A stretch of DNA of 64,000 nt from Pirellulales bacterium (GCA_022448265.1 JAKVCC010000006.1:151243-215242), one strand, 5' to 3'; shown: positions 25,931-35,519, counted from the stretch's first letter. A program made the numbers and translations. The notes: generated from the letters alone by a model not told the origin.

Positions 25931-26163
25931 CGTACGGCCAAGGGGCCCTTAGAGCCAACTCAAACGGGACGTGAGAGGTCGATTTGGCGGTGCTAGCGGC
26001 CAAAAACCTTTAGGCGTGGCGGACGTCAGACCATTTTACGCCGGCAGTCCCAACAGGGAAATGGCCGAATAGGGTTCCGTTGTACGAGTGTCTGACGGGG
26101 CGGCTGTGGCGGCAGGTTGCTTCCGCTAGACACCCCGGACTTCGGTGCGCCCCTCACACAAAA

Positions 26164-26200
26164 AAAGAGCCTCGCCACCTATTCGGTGGCGAGGCTCTTT
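26164..26200 (-). terminator. Intrinsic terminator of the HTH-receiver gene
   Basis: A perfect 16-bp stem (AAAGAGCCTCGCCACC at 26164-26179 with its complement at 26185-26200) and a five-base loop. On the minus strand it is followed by a T-run (complement of 26160-26166). About 150 bases beyond the stop of the minus-strand gene at 26347. Confidence 0.88.
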
Positions 26201-26346
26201 GCGCGGGGAAGTGGCAACCGACCGGGAGAGATCAGTGGCCGCGCAGTTGACTCATTCAACAGCCCCTATTTCGCTATGATTATCCGCTGGCAGCAGTTTT
26301 GCAAACGGGTTGGTTACTAGTACCTTGCATTGCGAGGCAACGCGAC

Positions 26347-26919
26347 TTAGACCAACTCTTTTCGTGCACCAATCAGTGTTCGCAGCCTTTCCGCCAACAA
26401 TGCGGCGTCGAACGGCTTCTTGAACGTCTCGTTGATGCTTGAACGATCGAAACTTGCTGTCGTGCCATCGTCCGGGAGCAAGGCAATCAGTGTCGTCTCT
26501 GCAAAATCGCTGCTGCGTCGCAGGTTTTGGCAAATTTGCAGGGCCTCGACTTGACCGATCGAGAAATCGACAATTATGCAGTCGGGGTTGAAGCCTTCGG
26601 CCTGGATGCCGGCTTCAAATCCGCTGGCGGCAGTCGATGTGCGGAACGACTTTTCAGTAGGAAGTTCTCGCTTGAGATTCTCGATTAATACCTGGTCCTG
26701 TGCGACAATCAGGACTTTGGCCATTGCCTCGTCCTCAAGATCGCCTAGGGGCATGCCATGTTCCTTGAGGAACATGATTAGATATTCTCGAGGGATACGG
26801 CGGTCTTGCGAACCGGGGATGCGGTAACCCTTCAAACGTCCAGAGTCAAACCATTTGCTGACCGTGCGGGGGGCCACTTTGCAAATCTTGGCGACCTGGC
26901 CAGTAGTAAAGACCTTCAT
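26347..26919 (-). CDS. DNA-binding regulator: excisionase-type HTH plus receiver domain
   Basis: A 190-residue protein with an N-terminal MerR/excisionase-like winged HTH (FTTGQVAKICKVAPRTVSKW, then GRLKGYRIPGSQDRRIP, about 4-55) joined to a receiver domain (about 68-186). The receiver keeps the phospho-Asp in CIIVDFSIGQ and Lys in FKKPF. The order HTH first, receiver second is the reverse of usual response regulators. ATG 26919 is preferred over the GTG one codon earlier. No partner kinase is adjacent. A hairpin 44-63 bases upstream of the start may be its own operator. Confidence 0.85.
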   Translation of the reverse strand: MKVFTTGQVAKICKVAPRTVSKWFDSGRLKGYRIPGSQDRRIPREYLIMFLKEHGMPLGDLEDEAMAKVLIVAQDQVLIENLKRELPTEKSFRTSTAASGFEAGIQAEGFNPDCIIVDFSIGQVEALQICQNLRRSSDFAETTLIALLPDDGTTASFDRSSINETFKKPFDAALLAERLRTLIGARKELV

Positions 26920-26922
26920 CAC

Positions 26923-27661
26923 GGGTACTCCAAATAATGTCGTGCGTTTATGCTAGTCAAGCTGCGAGTTTCTCAACTCGCAACCTGGACGCCCTTACTT
27001 ATCTGCTCTTAGCCTGGCGATTGAGTCCTTCCTGCCAGTCGTTTTCTTCCGGGTGGCGTTGCCCTTTGTCACAGGCCCCGTAAGGGGTGCTGAATGACTC
27101 CGAACAATGTTTCCCAGCCCTGTTGCCAAGAGCACTCCTGGGTCGGGGCGCTCCGTAATCGCATGTTGGGTTGGCTCAGGTCCTTCTGATCCGCTCCGCC
27201 ATGCTTGACATATCGGCAATGCAAGCACTGGAAGATTGGCAAAAGTCGTTAGATTGGCGACTTTAGGAATATGTCGCCCTAATCGTTATTGTCCAAATCT
27301 TTCCTCACGCACTGCGCCATCAAAACGGCAATAAAAATAAATACGGCTGCTGGAGAGAGCATGTGAACAGGGCGCGCGCAAGATGGGAATCAGCCGTTGG
27401 GCGTCGGTCGTTGTTCAATAACTACGATCGCCCTACGGATTTTTACCACTTTACGCCAGACACCCTTGTGTCAGGCAGGCTCCCCCCTTTTTGGACCGGA
27501 TTTCTATTCCAGCCACCACTGATCGGGCCGGAGAGAATAACCTTTCCGATACATAGTTTCGATTAAACCGGGGCTCCAACTTTAGAAACTTTCGCATGTT
27601 GCGGTGAGATGACCGGTTGTAGCGGCTATGCGTGCAGTGCTGCCGGTGCTGGTGGAGACTT
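26923..27661. other. Intergenic region between the regulator and smc
   Basis: This stretch of 739 bases has no supported gene. It holds a perfect 8-bp hairpin TGCGAGTT-TCTC-AACTCGCA (26963-26982) upstream of the HTH-receiver gene, and a second hairpin GCCAGACAC-CCTT-GTGTCAGGC (27455-27476; one A-A mismatch) downstream of smc. The second lacks an adjacent T-run on the minus strand, so it is only a possible weak terminator of smc. Confidence 0.45.
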
Positions 27662-30600
27662 CTACGCTGCTTTGGCGCTACTGTCGGGTTGCCGGATGTG
27701 CCCATCGGCTGTCACGTCTTCAAACCGAACTGAGACGCGCTTCGAGATTCCGGACTCTTGCATCGTGATCCCGTAGAGCGTGTCGGCACACGACATGGTC
27801 CGTTTCGAGTGAGTGACCACAATAAACTGAGTTGAGCTCATGAACTCTTTGAGCACATCCACAAAGCGGGCGATATTGGCTTCGTCGAGTGCCGCATCCA
27901 CCTCATCAAGTACGCAAAAAGGGCTTGGGCGACTACGAAAAATAGCCAATAGGAGTGCTACGCAGGTAAGCGTGCGTTCGCCGCCAGATAGTAGTGAAAT
28001 ACTGCGTGGTTGATTGCCCGGCGGACGTGCGATGATCTCGATCCCGCATTCTAGAACGTCTTCGACCTCACTATTGTCAATGATGATGTCTGCCTCGCCA
28101 CCCCCAAATAGATTGCGGTAAAGTTCTTGGAAGTGTCCGCGAATTACATCCAGGGCGCTGACAAACAGTTCACGGCTTTCCGCGTTGATCTGCGCGACCA
28201 GTCGTTCCAGTCGTAGCTTGGCACTCCGCAAGTCCTCGTATTGTTGCGAAAGATTTGTGTGGCGCTCCTCCACGGCCTCCAACTCCGAAAGTGCCTCAAT
28301 ATTCACGGGCCCGATCGTTTGAAGTTTTTGGCGCAAGGACCCGATTTCTTGATCAATTTGATCGCGAGGGCCAAGTTCCACGATTGGCTCTGTCGTGGCG
28401 AGCAGCGGTAGGTCGAAGTCAAATTCTTCTGAGAGGCGGGTCGTCAGCTCAGAACGCCTCTGCTTCACTTGCTGTAAGTGAAGCTCGGATTGCTGGAGCG
28501 CGCTTTGACTGTGGAGTAGCTGTTCGCGGATTTGATCAGAGGTCCGCAGAAGCTCCGCGCGTTGTTTTCGCTGTTCACCGTGGGCATTCGCCAGAGATTC
28601 CGATTTGGCAGCTAAGGTTTCTTTGGTCCGAAATAACTCGGCCAACTCACTACCAAAGTCAAGGACCGACCGCTTCAGTTCCTGCTGTTGTTGATGGCAT
28701 TGGGTATCACGGTGCTGGGTCTCGGCCAGCGCTCGATCGTGTTCGGCGTGGTCGCGCTGGAGTTGTTCCATTTGGAGCCGCAATCCATCGCGACGTTGCT
28801 CACTGCGGGCTAGGGCCACGCGATAGTCGGTTACCGTCTTTTGCAATTCGGTAACTTGTTCCTCTAATTCCTTGCCCGTTTCCGACCACTGCTGCAAAGA
28901 TGCCTCAAGTTTTTGCAATTGGTCTTGTTGGATCGTCACCTGCTGTCGGCGGGTTTCCAAATCCTTTGCAGCTGAGTTAGCCTGGTTGCCAGAAGTCGCG
29001 TGTTCTTCCGCCGCGATCGCATGTTGCTGGTTGGCCTGATCGGCCCGCTCGCGCAGTGCAGCCGCCTGGAGCTGGACTTTGTTCAGTTTCCCAGAAAGCT
29101 GCTTGTGGCGAGCTGCCAGTTGCTGCTGCTCTTGTTCCTCCTCGCGGACAGAGGATTCCAGTCTCTCGCAAACAACTTGTTTTTGTTCGGCAAGTGTTTC
29201 CATGTTACGGATTTCATCGACTAGCGCGCGCAGTTCGCTACGGCGCGAGAGCAATCCCGTGGTTGATTGCCGGGGTCCAACAATCAGTGTTCCGTCGGCC
29301 GCTACGACTTCGCCTACGACGGTGACATAATTCAATCCGCGACCGATGCCGCCGGCAAGTCGCATGGCAGTGGGTAGAGAATCAACAAACCACCAACGCC
29401 CCAAGAGCCTCCGGGCCAGACTCCCCAGGTCGATGGTCGTTTCCACGAATCGGTCGGCTCTCCCCATCACGCCGGGCTCGCTGCTCAAATCGATACGATC
29501 TACGGCACTGGCTGGCAGCGGGACATCGAGCCGCAAAAAGCTCGTTCGTCCAGCCCAGTCGGTCTCGGCCATCGTAAAGAAGGAGGGGTCCGCCTGATCG
29601 ATAAGTAGGTGATTGGACCGGTCGCCTAGCGCAGTTTCCACAAGTGCTGCGGTGTCCGCGTCAACGCAGAGTAGATCGGCAACCACTCCGCGCACGCATC
29701 CAAAAGGGCCTTGGGGCTCATCGCGAGATAGCCGGAGGACTTCTTTTGTCCCGGCACTGAGTCCGTCGAGTCGCCGCTCCAGTTCTTCTAGTACGATGGC
29801 TCTTTCCCGTGCCCCGGTTAAACGCCCTCGCAAATCGGCCAGCTCAGCCTGTGACTGCGCAAGAAGTTGCCGATTTTCTTCCAATTGTCTTTGGACGCGT
29901 GTCAATTGTTGGTGCGCAGTTTGGGTGGCATCCTCCATGCGTTGCAACGTGCCTTCGACCTCGGCAATTTGCCGGTCTAGCTCTGCCCGAGCCGTTTCGG
30001 CATACTGCAATTGCTCTCGGTAGCGCTCGCACGTTGCCATGGCATGGGTGCGCTGCGACTCGAGTGCCTGAATTTGGTTTTCGAGCTGAGATGCCTCGCG
30101 AAACTTTGTCGCATGCTCTTCGCGCCACGTGTCGAGATTGCCACGACACTCGGCGAGATCTTTTTGCGCAACGTCGAGCCGGCTCTGGTCGGACTGGACT
30201 TGGCCATCAATGTCACTGTATTGAGATTCGGCTGCTTGTAGCTGGCCCGTAGTTTCAGCAACGAGTTGCTCCGCGTCTCCGGCCCGGGATGTCATCGCCA
30301 GCAATTGTCGCTTGAGCCGGACAGATTCTTGCTGCAGTTCGTCACAACGGGCCAATTGACTTCGCCGGGTCGATTCGCATTGAGCGATTCGCTCACGCAC
30401 GGTGGCCAGGGAATCGCTGGTTTGATTGAGCTGGGTTTGCAGTTGGTCGGACTCAGTTTCTGAAGCAGCAATCCGTGTTTGGCTCTCAGTCGTTTGTTGT
30501 TGGAGTTGATCGCTCACGCCTTTGTTTTTTTCGACGGCCGCCTCCAGCTTCTTCCATTCGGCCGATAGATCACGCCAGTCCGCCAATGCGACCTGGGTGC

Positions 30601-31273
30601 GAAGTTGCTTTAGTCGATCGGATTGCTCCTTGTACTTGCGAGCCCGGCCAGCCTGGGAACGTACAGTATGAAGCCGCGAATCGAGTTCGTCGACGATGTC
30701 GGAAAGCCGCAGAAGATTTTGCTCAACGCGCTCCAGACGCCGCGTGGCTTCTTGTCGTTTGATTTTAAACCGGCTAACCCCGGCGGCTTCTTCAAAAATT
30801 AGGCGTCGATCGCGGGGCGACGACTGAAGTAAGGCATCGACCTTCCCCTGCTCAATAATGCTGTAGGCACCGCTGGAGACTCCCGTGCCGGCAAATACTT
30901 CGCGGATATCGCGGAGGCGTACCTGCTGCTGGTTGATCAAATACTCGCCTTCGCCGCTGTGGTACACCCGGCGCGTGACTTGTACTTCATCAGCGTCGAA
31001 ATCGAGGATTCCGGTCGTGTTGTCGAAGACGAGTGTGACTTCTGCCGCATTGGATTGCTTGCGGCCCCTCGTGCCGCTAAAAATGACATCCGTCATTTCC
31101 TTGCCGCGCAATGCCTTAGCGCTTTGCGAACCAAGTACCCATTTGATGGCATCGACGACATTCGATTTCCCCGAGCCATTCGGGCCTACAACCGACGTTA
31201 TGCCCGACGAGAACTCAAACCGAGTACGGTCGGAAAAACTTTTGAAGCCATAGAGTTCCAGCGCTTTGAACAT
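27662..31273 (-). CDS. smc: Chromosome segregation ATPase SMC
   Basis: A 1203-residue condensin subunit that organises and helps segregate the chromosome. The head Walker A is GPNGSGKSN at 30-38; long coiled coils (about 170-500 and 690-1000) flank a hinge at about 515-660 (GPFGCVRGVVADLLCVD ... GLNYVTVVGEVVAADG). The C-terminal head carries the ABC signature LLSGGERTLTCVALL and Walker B PFCVLDEVDAALDE. Length is usual. It starts 6 bases after the FlgI-HEAT lipoprotein gene, so the two are probably co-transcribed. No scpA/scpB nearby. Confidence 0.97.
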   Translation of the reverse strand: MFKALELYGFKSFSDRTRFEFSSGITSVVGPNGSGKSNVVDAIKWVLGSQSAKALRGKEMTDVIFSGTRGRKQSNAAEVTLVFDNTTGILDFDADEVQVTRRVYHSGEGEYLINQQQVRLRDIREVFAGTGVSSGAYSIIEQGKVDALLQSSPRDRRLIFEEAAGVSRFKIKRQEATRRLERVEQNLLRLSDIVDELDSRLHTVRSQAGRARKYKEQSDRLKQLRTQVALADWRDLSAEWKKLEAAVEKNKGVSDQLQQQTTESQTRIAASETESDQLQTQLNQTSDSLATVRERIAQCESTRRSQLARCDELQQESVRLKRQLLAMTSRAGDAEQLVAETTGQLQAAESQYSDIDGQVQSDQSRLDVAQKDLAECRGNLDTWREEHATKFREASQLENQIQALESQRTHAMATCERYREQLQYAETARAELDRQIAEVEGTLQRMEDATQTAHQQLTRVQRQLEENRQLLAQSQAELADLRGRLTGARERAIVLEELERRLDGLSAGTKEVLRLSRDEPQGPFGCVRGVVADLLCVDADTAALVETALGDRSNHLLIDQADPSFFTMAETDWAGRTSFLRLDVPLPASAVDRIDLSSEPGVMGRADRFVETTIDLGSLARRLLGRWWFVDSLPTAMRLAGGIGRGLNYVTVVGEVVAADGTLIVGPRQSTTGLLSRRSELRALVDEIRNMETLAEQKQVVCERLESSVREEEQEQQQLAARHKQLSGKLNKVQLQAAALRERADQANQQHAIAAEEHATSGNQANSAAKDLETRRQQVTIQQDQLQKLEASLQQWSETGKELEEQVTELQKTVTDYRVALARSEQRRDGLRLQMEQLQRDHAEHDRALAETQHRDTQCHQQQQELKRSVLDFGSELAELFRTKETLAAKSESLANAHGEQRKQRAELLRTSDQIREQLLHSQSALQQSELHLQQVKQRRSELTTRLSEEFDFDLPLLATTEPIVELGPRDQIDQEIGSLRQKLQTIGPVNIEALSELEAVEERHTNLSQQYEDLRSAKLRLERLVAQINAESRELFVSALDVIRGHFQELYRNLFGGGEADIIIDNSEVEDVLECGIEIIARPPGNQPRSISLLSGGERTLTCVALLLAIFRSRPSPFCVLDEVDAALDEANIARFVDVLKEFMSSTQFIVVTHSKRTMSCADTLYGITMQESGISKRVSVRFEDVTADGHIRQPDSSAKAA

Positions 31274-31279
31274 GGGTTT

Positions 31280-32989
31280 TTAGCTCTTGCGGCCAAATAG
31301 CTCCGGCTGGGGCGTCTGGATTTGGTAGGAATCAGCCTCAGGAGTTGGGGAGCCTTGATTTGATTTCAGCAACTCTTCCGCGGCTCCGGGCAAGGCATCT
31401 ACTCGGAAACGACTGGTGAGAGAGCCGGTGTCCTTAGCTTGTTGCAGCATTTGCACGACATCTGGATAATCCCCACCCAGTTCGACCACGGTTGCAATCA
31501 CTTCGCGGAGGTTGTTGGTAATGACGCGCTGTTCGGTTGTTTTACCGAAGCGGCTAATTTTGACTTCTGCTCCACTTAGACCATTGACGAGAATTCTCGG
31601 TCCTGCGTCGAGTACCAGCGGTAATTTTAGTTGTTGGTTATTGCCGAACAGAACGATTTCGGGCTTGTGGCTGCGAGTGACGTGGACCAAGGGTTCGCCC
31701 GGAATATCCAGCAGATGGAAGGTAAATTTTCCGTTCATGTCTTTTCCCCGAACAAACGGATCATTGGGCGACATCGCCGATAACGAACGGAAAGCCCCAT
31801 AGCGGGTCTGCGCGCTCTTGACTTCCAGCAGGGAGCGCAACTCGTCGTAGGCGGCGCCATCGTCCATCGCGCTGAGCGCCACCAGAGCATGGGCGCGGAA
31901 GGCAGGTTCTTCGCGGGCAATATTAGCCAGCGAAACGACCGCTTCGGTGATGTCGAGATAGGCAAGGGCTTCCGCGGCATAAAAACGGACTTCAGGATCC
32001 TCGGCATTGAGTCCTTGCATGAGAACGTCGACGGCCGACTCGTTGCCAATCGCTTCCAGCCGCAGGGCCGCCGAGGCAGAGGTGATGGGATCGAGTAACT
32101 GGTTCCGCAAGAGATTCAACCGCGTTTCGATCTGCTTATGAGATTCCGACAGCGCAATGCTGCGCACAATTCGCATGTATCTGCCTACGTTGTCTTTGTA
32201 GCGAGGATGGAGTTGGATTTCGATAAATTCATCCGTCTTGGGGGTGGCAACTCCCTCCCTTTGCCCGTCATAGTAGCTGAAGAAACGCTTGTTGATGGCT
32301 TTGCCGACGGACTGGCTCATGCGAACTGACTGGCGCTCGTGATCGAGAATGAGTCCTAAACCCCGCGATTTGATCGCCCGCCCACCGCCCAGCACGCGGC
32401 CGGTTCGGGCGAACGCTGCGTCTTCCTGCGAGTTCATAGCGGGATCAACGAGCACGGCACCACGGGCGCGTGCCATCGGGTGTCCCTGGCGAATCTGACC
32501 GCCCAATACGGCCATTTCTTTGAGTCGCGTATCCAGGAGTTGCCCGCCCCGTAAACTCGTGGTGGCGCTTCGCGATGGGGCCCGAACCTCGACATCGAAT
32601 TTCTCACCGGTTTGGATACCGGGCCGTAGGAAAGCTCGCACCAGCACCAAAGCTGTATTGGGCGATGCTAAGACTTGATTGGGATTCTCCACATCCCGAC
32701 GATTCATTTCAGCCAAAAGGGCCGCACGTTGGGGCGAAGGAGGAGGATCTTCGCCCGTCCCGGACAATCCGGTCAACAAGGCAACGGATTCCAGCTTGAT
32801 ATAGCCTAGCCCGTGGGGATGCGCTACCTCGCCGACGAGCAGGGTTTTGGGTGATTCATCACAATCAACTTGCGCTTCGGGGCTTTGAGGTCGGAAGATG
32901 GGATTCATGCAGCCAGAGGCCGACAGACATAAGCCTATCGCCAGACAGCCGGAAGTGCGCAACGTTTTCTTGGACCCGTTGAGTCTCAC
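31280..32989 (-). CDS. FlgI-like (flagellar P-ring-like) lipoprotein with HEAT repeats
   Basis: A 569-residue predicted lipoprotein: signal sequence with lipobox SASGC at about 27. Residues about 55-220 resemble flagellar P-ring protein FlgI: LTGLSGTGE, FDVEVRAPSRSATTSLRGGQ followed by LLDTRL, then ARARGAVLVD. Residues about 300-400 contain HEAT-like helical repeats (LEAIGNESAVDVLMQGLNAE, EDPEVRFYAAEALAYL, EEPAFRAHALVALSAMDD). The rest has no known domain. No other flagellar gene is in the window and true FlgI has neither a lipobox nor HEAT repeats, so this is a FlgI-derived protein with another job, perhaps a periplasmic ring or scaffold. Function unknown. Confidence 0.8.
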   Translation of the reverse strand: MRLNGSKKTLRTSGCLAIGLCLSASGCMNPIFRPQSPEAQVDCDESPKTLLVGEVAHPHGLGYIKLESVALLTGLSGTGEDPPPSPQRAALLAEMNRRDVENPNQVLASPNTALVLVRAFLRPGIQTGEKFDVEVRAPSRSATTSLRGGQLLDTRLKEMAVLGGQIRQGHPMARARGAVLVDPAMNSQEDAAFARTGRVLGGGRAIKSRGLGLILDHERQSVRMSQSVGKAINKRFFSYYDGQREGVATPKTDEFIEIQLHPRYKDNVGRYMRIVRSIALSESHKQIETRLNLLRNQLLDPITSASAALRLEAIGNESAVDVLMQGLNAEDPEVRFYAAEALAYLDITEAVVSLANIAREEPAFRAHALVALSAMDDGAAYDELRSLLEVKSAQTRYGAFRSLSAMSPNDPFVRGKDMNGKFTFHLLDIPGEPLVHVTRSHKPEIVLFGNNQQLKLPLVLDAGPRILVNGLSGAEVKISRFGKTTEQRVITNNLREVIATVVELGGDYPDVVQMLQQAKDTGSLTSRFRVDALPGAAEELLKSNQGSPTPEADSYQIQTPQPELFGRKS

Positions 32990-33406
32990 TTAGATGCTCC
33001 TCCATCATCGAGCCCGCGCGCATCGCTCGCGGTCGGGGTGAAAATGGGACAGAAGCTTATGAGCCAGGCCCGATGAGGTCAATACAGAGAGGATCGCGAC
33101 CTAGCTAGCACACAGACACCCGAAAGAGCACGTGGGCTGGTCTTTGTGCAATTTTTGAGAAAAATGGCTTATTTGTTTGCGTAAACCACCGGATTTTCCG
33201 GTGAAAATCCATGAAGCTCTGCCGTTTTTGCGGAACAGCAACGTGGTCCCACAATTCAGCCTGGGATGACGCTCGCGGCAGCGCCACTTGCTGCCCCTAG
33301 GCGAAGATGTTTGTTCCTTGCCGGGGACTTTCTCAAGCTACCGGATTTGCCAGTGGTTCTTACTGAGAGCCCTAAGACGTGCAATCCAAAAACATGGACC
33401 CGATTG
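32990..33406. other. Intergenic region yidD to FlgI-HEAT gene
   Basis: This stretch of 417 bases has no supported gene. A short hairpin CACCGGA-TTT-TCCGGTG lies at about 33188-33204. It breaks the otherwise tight minus-strand run, so the FlgI-HEAT/smc pair may have its own promoter here. Confidence 0.4.
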
Positions 33407-33667
33407 CTAGGGCGGGTCGTATCCTCCCGCTGTCCAGGGATGGCAGCGGCTGATGCGGAGCAGCCCCCGCAGGCTTCCGCGAATAGCTCCATACTTTTGC
33501 AGGCAACCTATAAAATACATGCTGCAAGTTGGCTGAAATCGGCAGCGGGGGCCTAGCCACGGACTAATCAGCCACTGGTAGGCTTTGACCGCGCCAATCA
33601 GGCTCCAGCGAGGCAGGTCCAGAAAAAAGCGAGGCAAACGCCGAAAAATACGCCAGACCCAATTCAT
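33407..33667 (-). CDS. yidD: Membrane protein insertion efficiency factor YidD
   Basis: An 86-residue small membrane-associated protein thought to assist YidC-dependent insertion. The family core is clear: LIGAVKAYQWLISPWLGPRC, RFQPTCSMYFIGCLQKYGA and GLLRISRCHPWTAGGYDPP with the conserved Cys residues. It overlaps rnpA by 4 bases, the classic rnpA-yidD coupling. Confidence 0.96.
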   Translation of the reverse strand: MNWVWRIFRRLPRFFLDLPRWSLIGAVKAYQWLISPWLGPRCRFQPTCSMYFIGCLQKYGAIRGSLRGLLRISRCHPWTAGGYDPP

Positions 33668-34044
33668 AAGTGGTCCTCAGGTTTCGTTTCGCGGGCAGGC
33701 AGTTTGGCAGCATTTTTTAATGCGAGGTCCTTTAGCGAATTCTGCAATCGTCGCACGTTGGGCGCTGCGCCCCGACAGGGCAATACAACCAGATCGAGCT
33801 GCCTTGGCAACTTGTGCTGTGTTAGGCGAAACGCTTCCCGCAAGGAGCGCTTCCACTGATTGCGGAATACTGCGTTGCCGCACTTGCGAGAAACTACCAT
33901 TCCCAGCCGTGGTCCGGAAAATGAACTGCGGGCGGCATACACGATGATCATGTCGTCAGCTGCCGAGCAACGTTGCGAAAAGACGCGGTCAAATTCTTCA
34001 GATTTGACAAGACGGGACGATTTTGGAAAGCGGCGTTGTGTCAT
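33664..34044 (-). CDS. rnpA: Ribonuclease P protein component
   Basis: A 126-residue basic subunit that helps the RNase P RNA bind precursor tRNA 5' leaders. It shows RLVKSEEFDRVFSQR, the IIVYAARSSFSGPRLGMVVS strand and the signature region KCGNAVFRNQWKRSLREAFR (usual form KxGNAVxRNxxKR..RE). Normally rpmH (ribosomal protein L34) lies directly upstream. Here a small membrane protein and a DnaJ-type gene take that place, and rpmH is not in the window. Confidence 0.95.
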   Translation of the reverse strand: MTQRRFPKSSRLVKSEEFDRVFSQRCSAADDMIIVYAARSSFSGPRLGMVVSRKCGNAVFRNQWKRSLREAFRLTQHKLPRQLDLVVLPCRGAAPNVRRLQNSLKDLALKNAAKLPARETKPEDHL

Positions 34045-34049
34045 GACTT

Positions 34050-34364
34050 TTAAGATGTCGTCGTTTCATCGGTACCCAAGGTATCGCCAAGATCGCAGCC
34101 CTTGGGTGGCTCTTGGGGGCGAAGCAGAGGTGGTTGCTTGGCGGACGACCGGGACGACAACACGTCGGGAGGTACGGCCGGACCCCGGCGGTGTTCGCCC
34201 AAGCGTCTAACCCAATGCCCGCCCAATAACGTGCCAACGATCATCAGCAATCCCAATAAGGCTATTGCCAGCAGCGCCATCAAGCCGATCGTGCGGGTCG
34301 TCTCGGGAATGTGATCCGGCGTGGGCGACCGCTGCGCTAGGAGTGTCGCGTAGTCGATCAGCAT
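34050..34364 (-). CDS. Small single-pass membrane protein of unknown function
   Basis: A 104-residue protein with one strong transmembrane helix at about 26-48 (IGLMALLAIALLGLLMIVGTLL) and a Pro/Arg-rich cytoplasmic-looking tail. ATG 34364 lies 3 bases after the stop of the DnaJ-type gene, with GGAG just before it, so translation is probably coupled. rnpA follows after 5 bases. No family recognised. Confidence 0.65.
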   Translation of the reverse strand: MLIDYATLLAQRSPTPDHIPETTRTIGLMALLAIALLGLLMIVGTLLGGHWVRRLGEHRRGPAVPPDVLSSRSSAKQPPLLRPQEPPKGCDLGDTLGTDETTTS

Positions 34365-34369
34365 CACTC

Positions 34370-35326
34370 CTACCATTGCAAGTCTGCCCGCGGGTCTTCC
34401 CGATAGTTTTCGCAAATTGAGCGCAGCTGTTGGCGATCTTCGTCGTCGAGATTCGCAGGCAGCACGATCTGCAATTCAGCGAACAGATCTCCCGACGAGC
34501 CATCGGTTTTTTTGATGCCGTGACCCTTGACGCGAAGTTTGCTACCGCTGGACGCGCCGGCCGGTACTATCAGCGAAATAGTGCCGTGCGGAGTCGGAAC
34601 ATCAATCTTGGCCCCCGCCAGGGCCTCGGTCAAAGCAATGGGCACGCGGACATCGAGCCGATTACCGTGGCGGCGAAAATGCGGATGGGGCGCCACCAAG
34701 ACTTGGATGAGAATATCGCCGGTGGCACCGCCATTGGAACTTGGGTTTCCCTGATCGCGGAGTCGAATCTTCTTGCCCGATTCTATCCCTGCGGGGATTT
34801 TAACCTGAATATTCTCCACGTGGCCGTCGGGCCGCCGCACGGCGATCTGTGCTTCTCCGCCAAGCACCGCTGTGGTAAAGGGGACGGTCAGTTCTTGCTC
34901 GATATGTGTGCCGCGTGTTGGGGCCGGGCGTTGCGGATTTTTTTTCCCCCGCTGGCTGAAGTTTTTGAACAGGTCAGCGAATCCGCCCCCGCCCCCGCCC
35001 AACAAGTCTTCAATGTTAATATCCATGTGGGGGCCGCGTGGGCCTCCTCCGCCAGGCCATCCTTGCGGGGCCCCGCCGCCACCATAGGACTCGCTGCCTC
35101 CAAAAGACTCATAGTCACTGCCGTAACGATCGTACAGCTCTCGTTTCTTGGAGTCATTCAGTACATCGAACGCAGTTTGCACGGCCTGAAATTTCGCCTT
35201 CGATCCAGCATCATCCGGATTGAGGTCCGGATGATGTTGACGAGCCAGTTGGCGATAGGCCCTTTGGATCTCGTCGGGAGACGCGTTGCGGCCAACGCCC
35301 AGTGTTGCGTAGTAGTCTTCTGCCAT
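34370..35326 (-). CDS. DnaJ/CbpA-type co-chaperone without zinc finger
   Basis: A 318-residue J-domain protein. The J-domain (about 1-70) has the HPD triad in ARQHHPDLNPDD and activates DnaK ATP hydrolysis. A Gly/Phe-rich linker follows (about 72-110, Gly-Gly-Gly runs). Two substrate-binding C-terminal domains follow (EQELTVPFTTAVLGGEAQI to the end). The four CXXCXGXG zinc repeats of full DnaJ are absent, so it is the CbpA class. MAEDYYATLGV at ATG 35326 is the canonical start; the frame opens 64 codons earlier without domain support. Confidence 0.93.
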   Translation of the reverse strand: MAEDYYATLGVGRNASPDEIQRAYRQLARQHHPDLNPDDAGSKAKFQAVQTAFDVLNDSKKRELYDRYGSDYESFGGSESYGGGGAPQGWPGGGGPRGPHMDINIEDLLGGGGGGFADLFKNFSQRGKKNPQRPAPTRGTHIEQELTVPFTTAVLGGEAQIAVRRPDGHVENIQVKIPAGIESGKKIRLRDQGNPSSNGGATGDILIQVLVAPHPHFRRHGNRLDVRVPIALTEALAGAKIDVPTPHGTISLIVPAGASSGSKLRVKGHGIKKTDGSSGDLFAELQIVLPANLDDEDRQQLRSICENYREDPRADLQW

Positions 35327-35519
35327 GTGAGCTGCGAACGAAAGGGCACAGTTGAGGGGGGGGACTCTGGTCCCCATTCTACCGGTGTCCACCGGGGATG
35401 GTAAGCCGCTCGAAGCGGGCTCATCGCCAGGATGTGTTTCCCCAGTCGCCTTAGTATTTTCGCTTGGAAAGCGTCGTATATTCTGCAGCAAGCACCGCCA
35501 CTCGCCCCACCGTGGCACA

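Noticed and set aside
26995..27228. 77-codon minus-strand frame between the HTH-receiver gene and smc
   Set aside because: No ribosome binding site, no recognisable motif and composition like non-coding DNA.
27455..27476. Terminator of smc
   Set aside because: The hairpin is good but the minus strand has no T-run after it; the T-rich stretch lies on the plus side, ten bases away.
29809..30252. Several 80-200 codon frames antisense to smc
   Set aside because: High-GC antisense shadows of a long coding region; no family motif in any of them.
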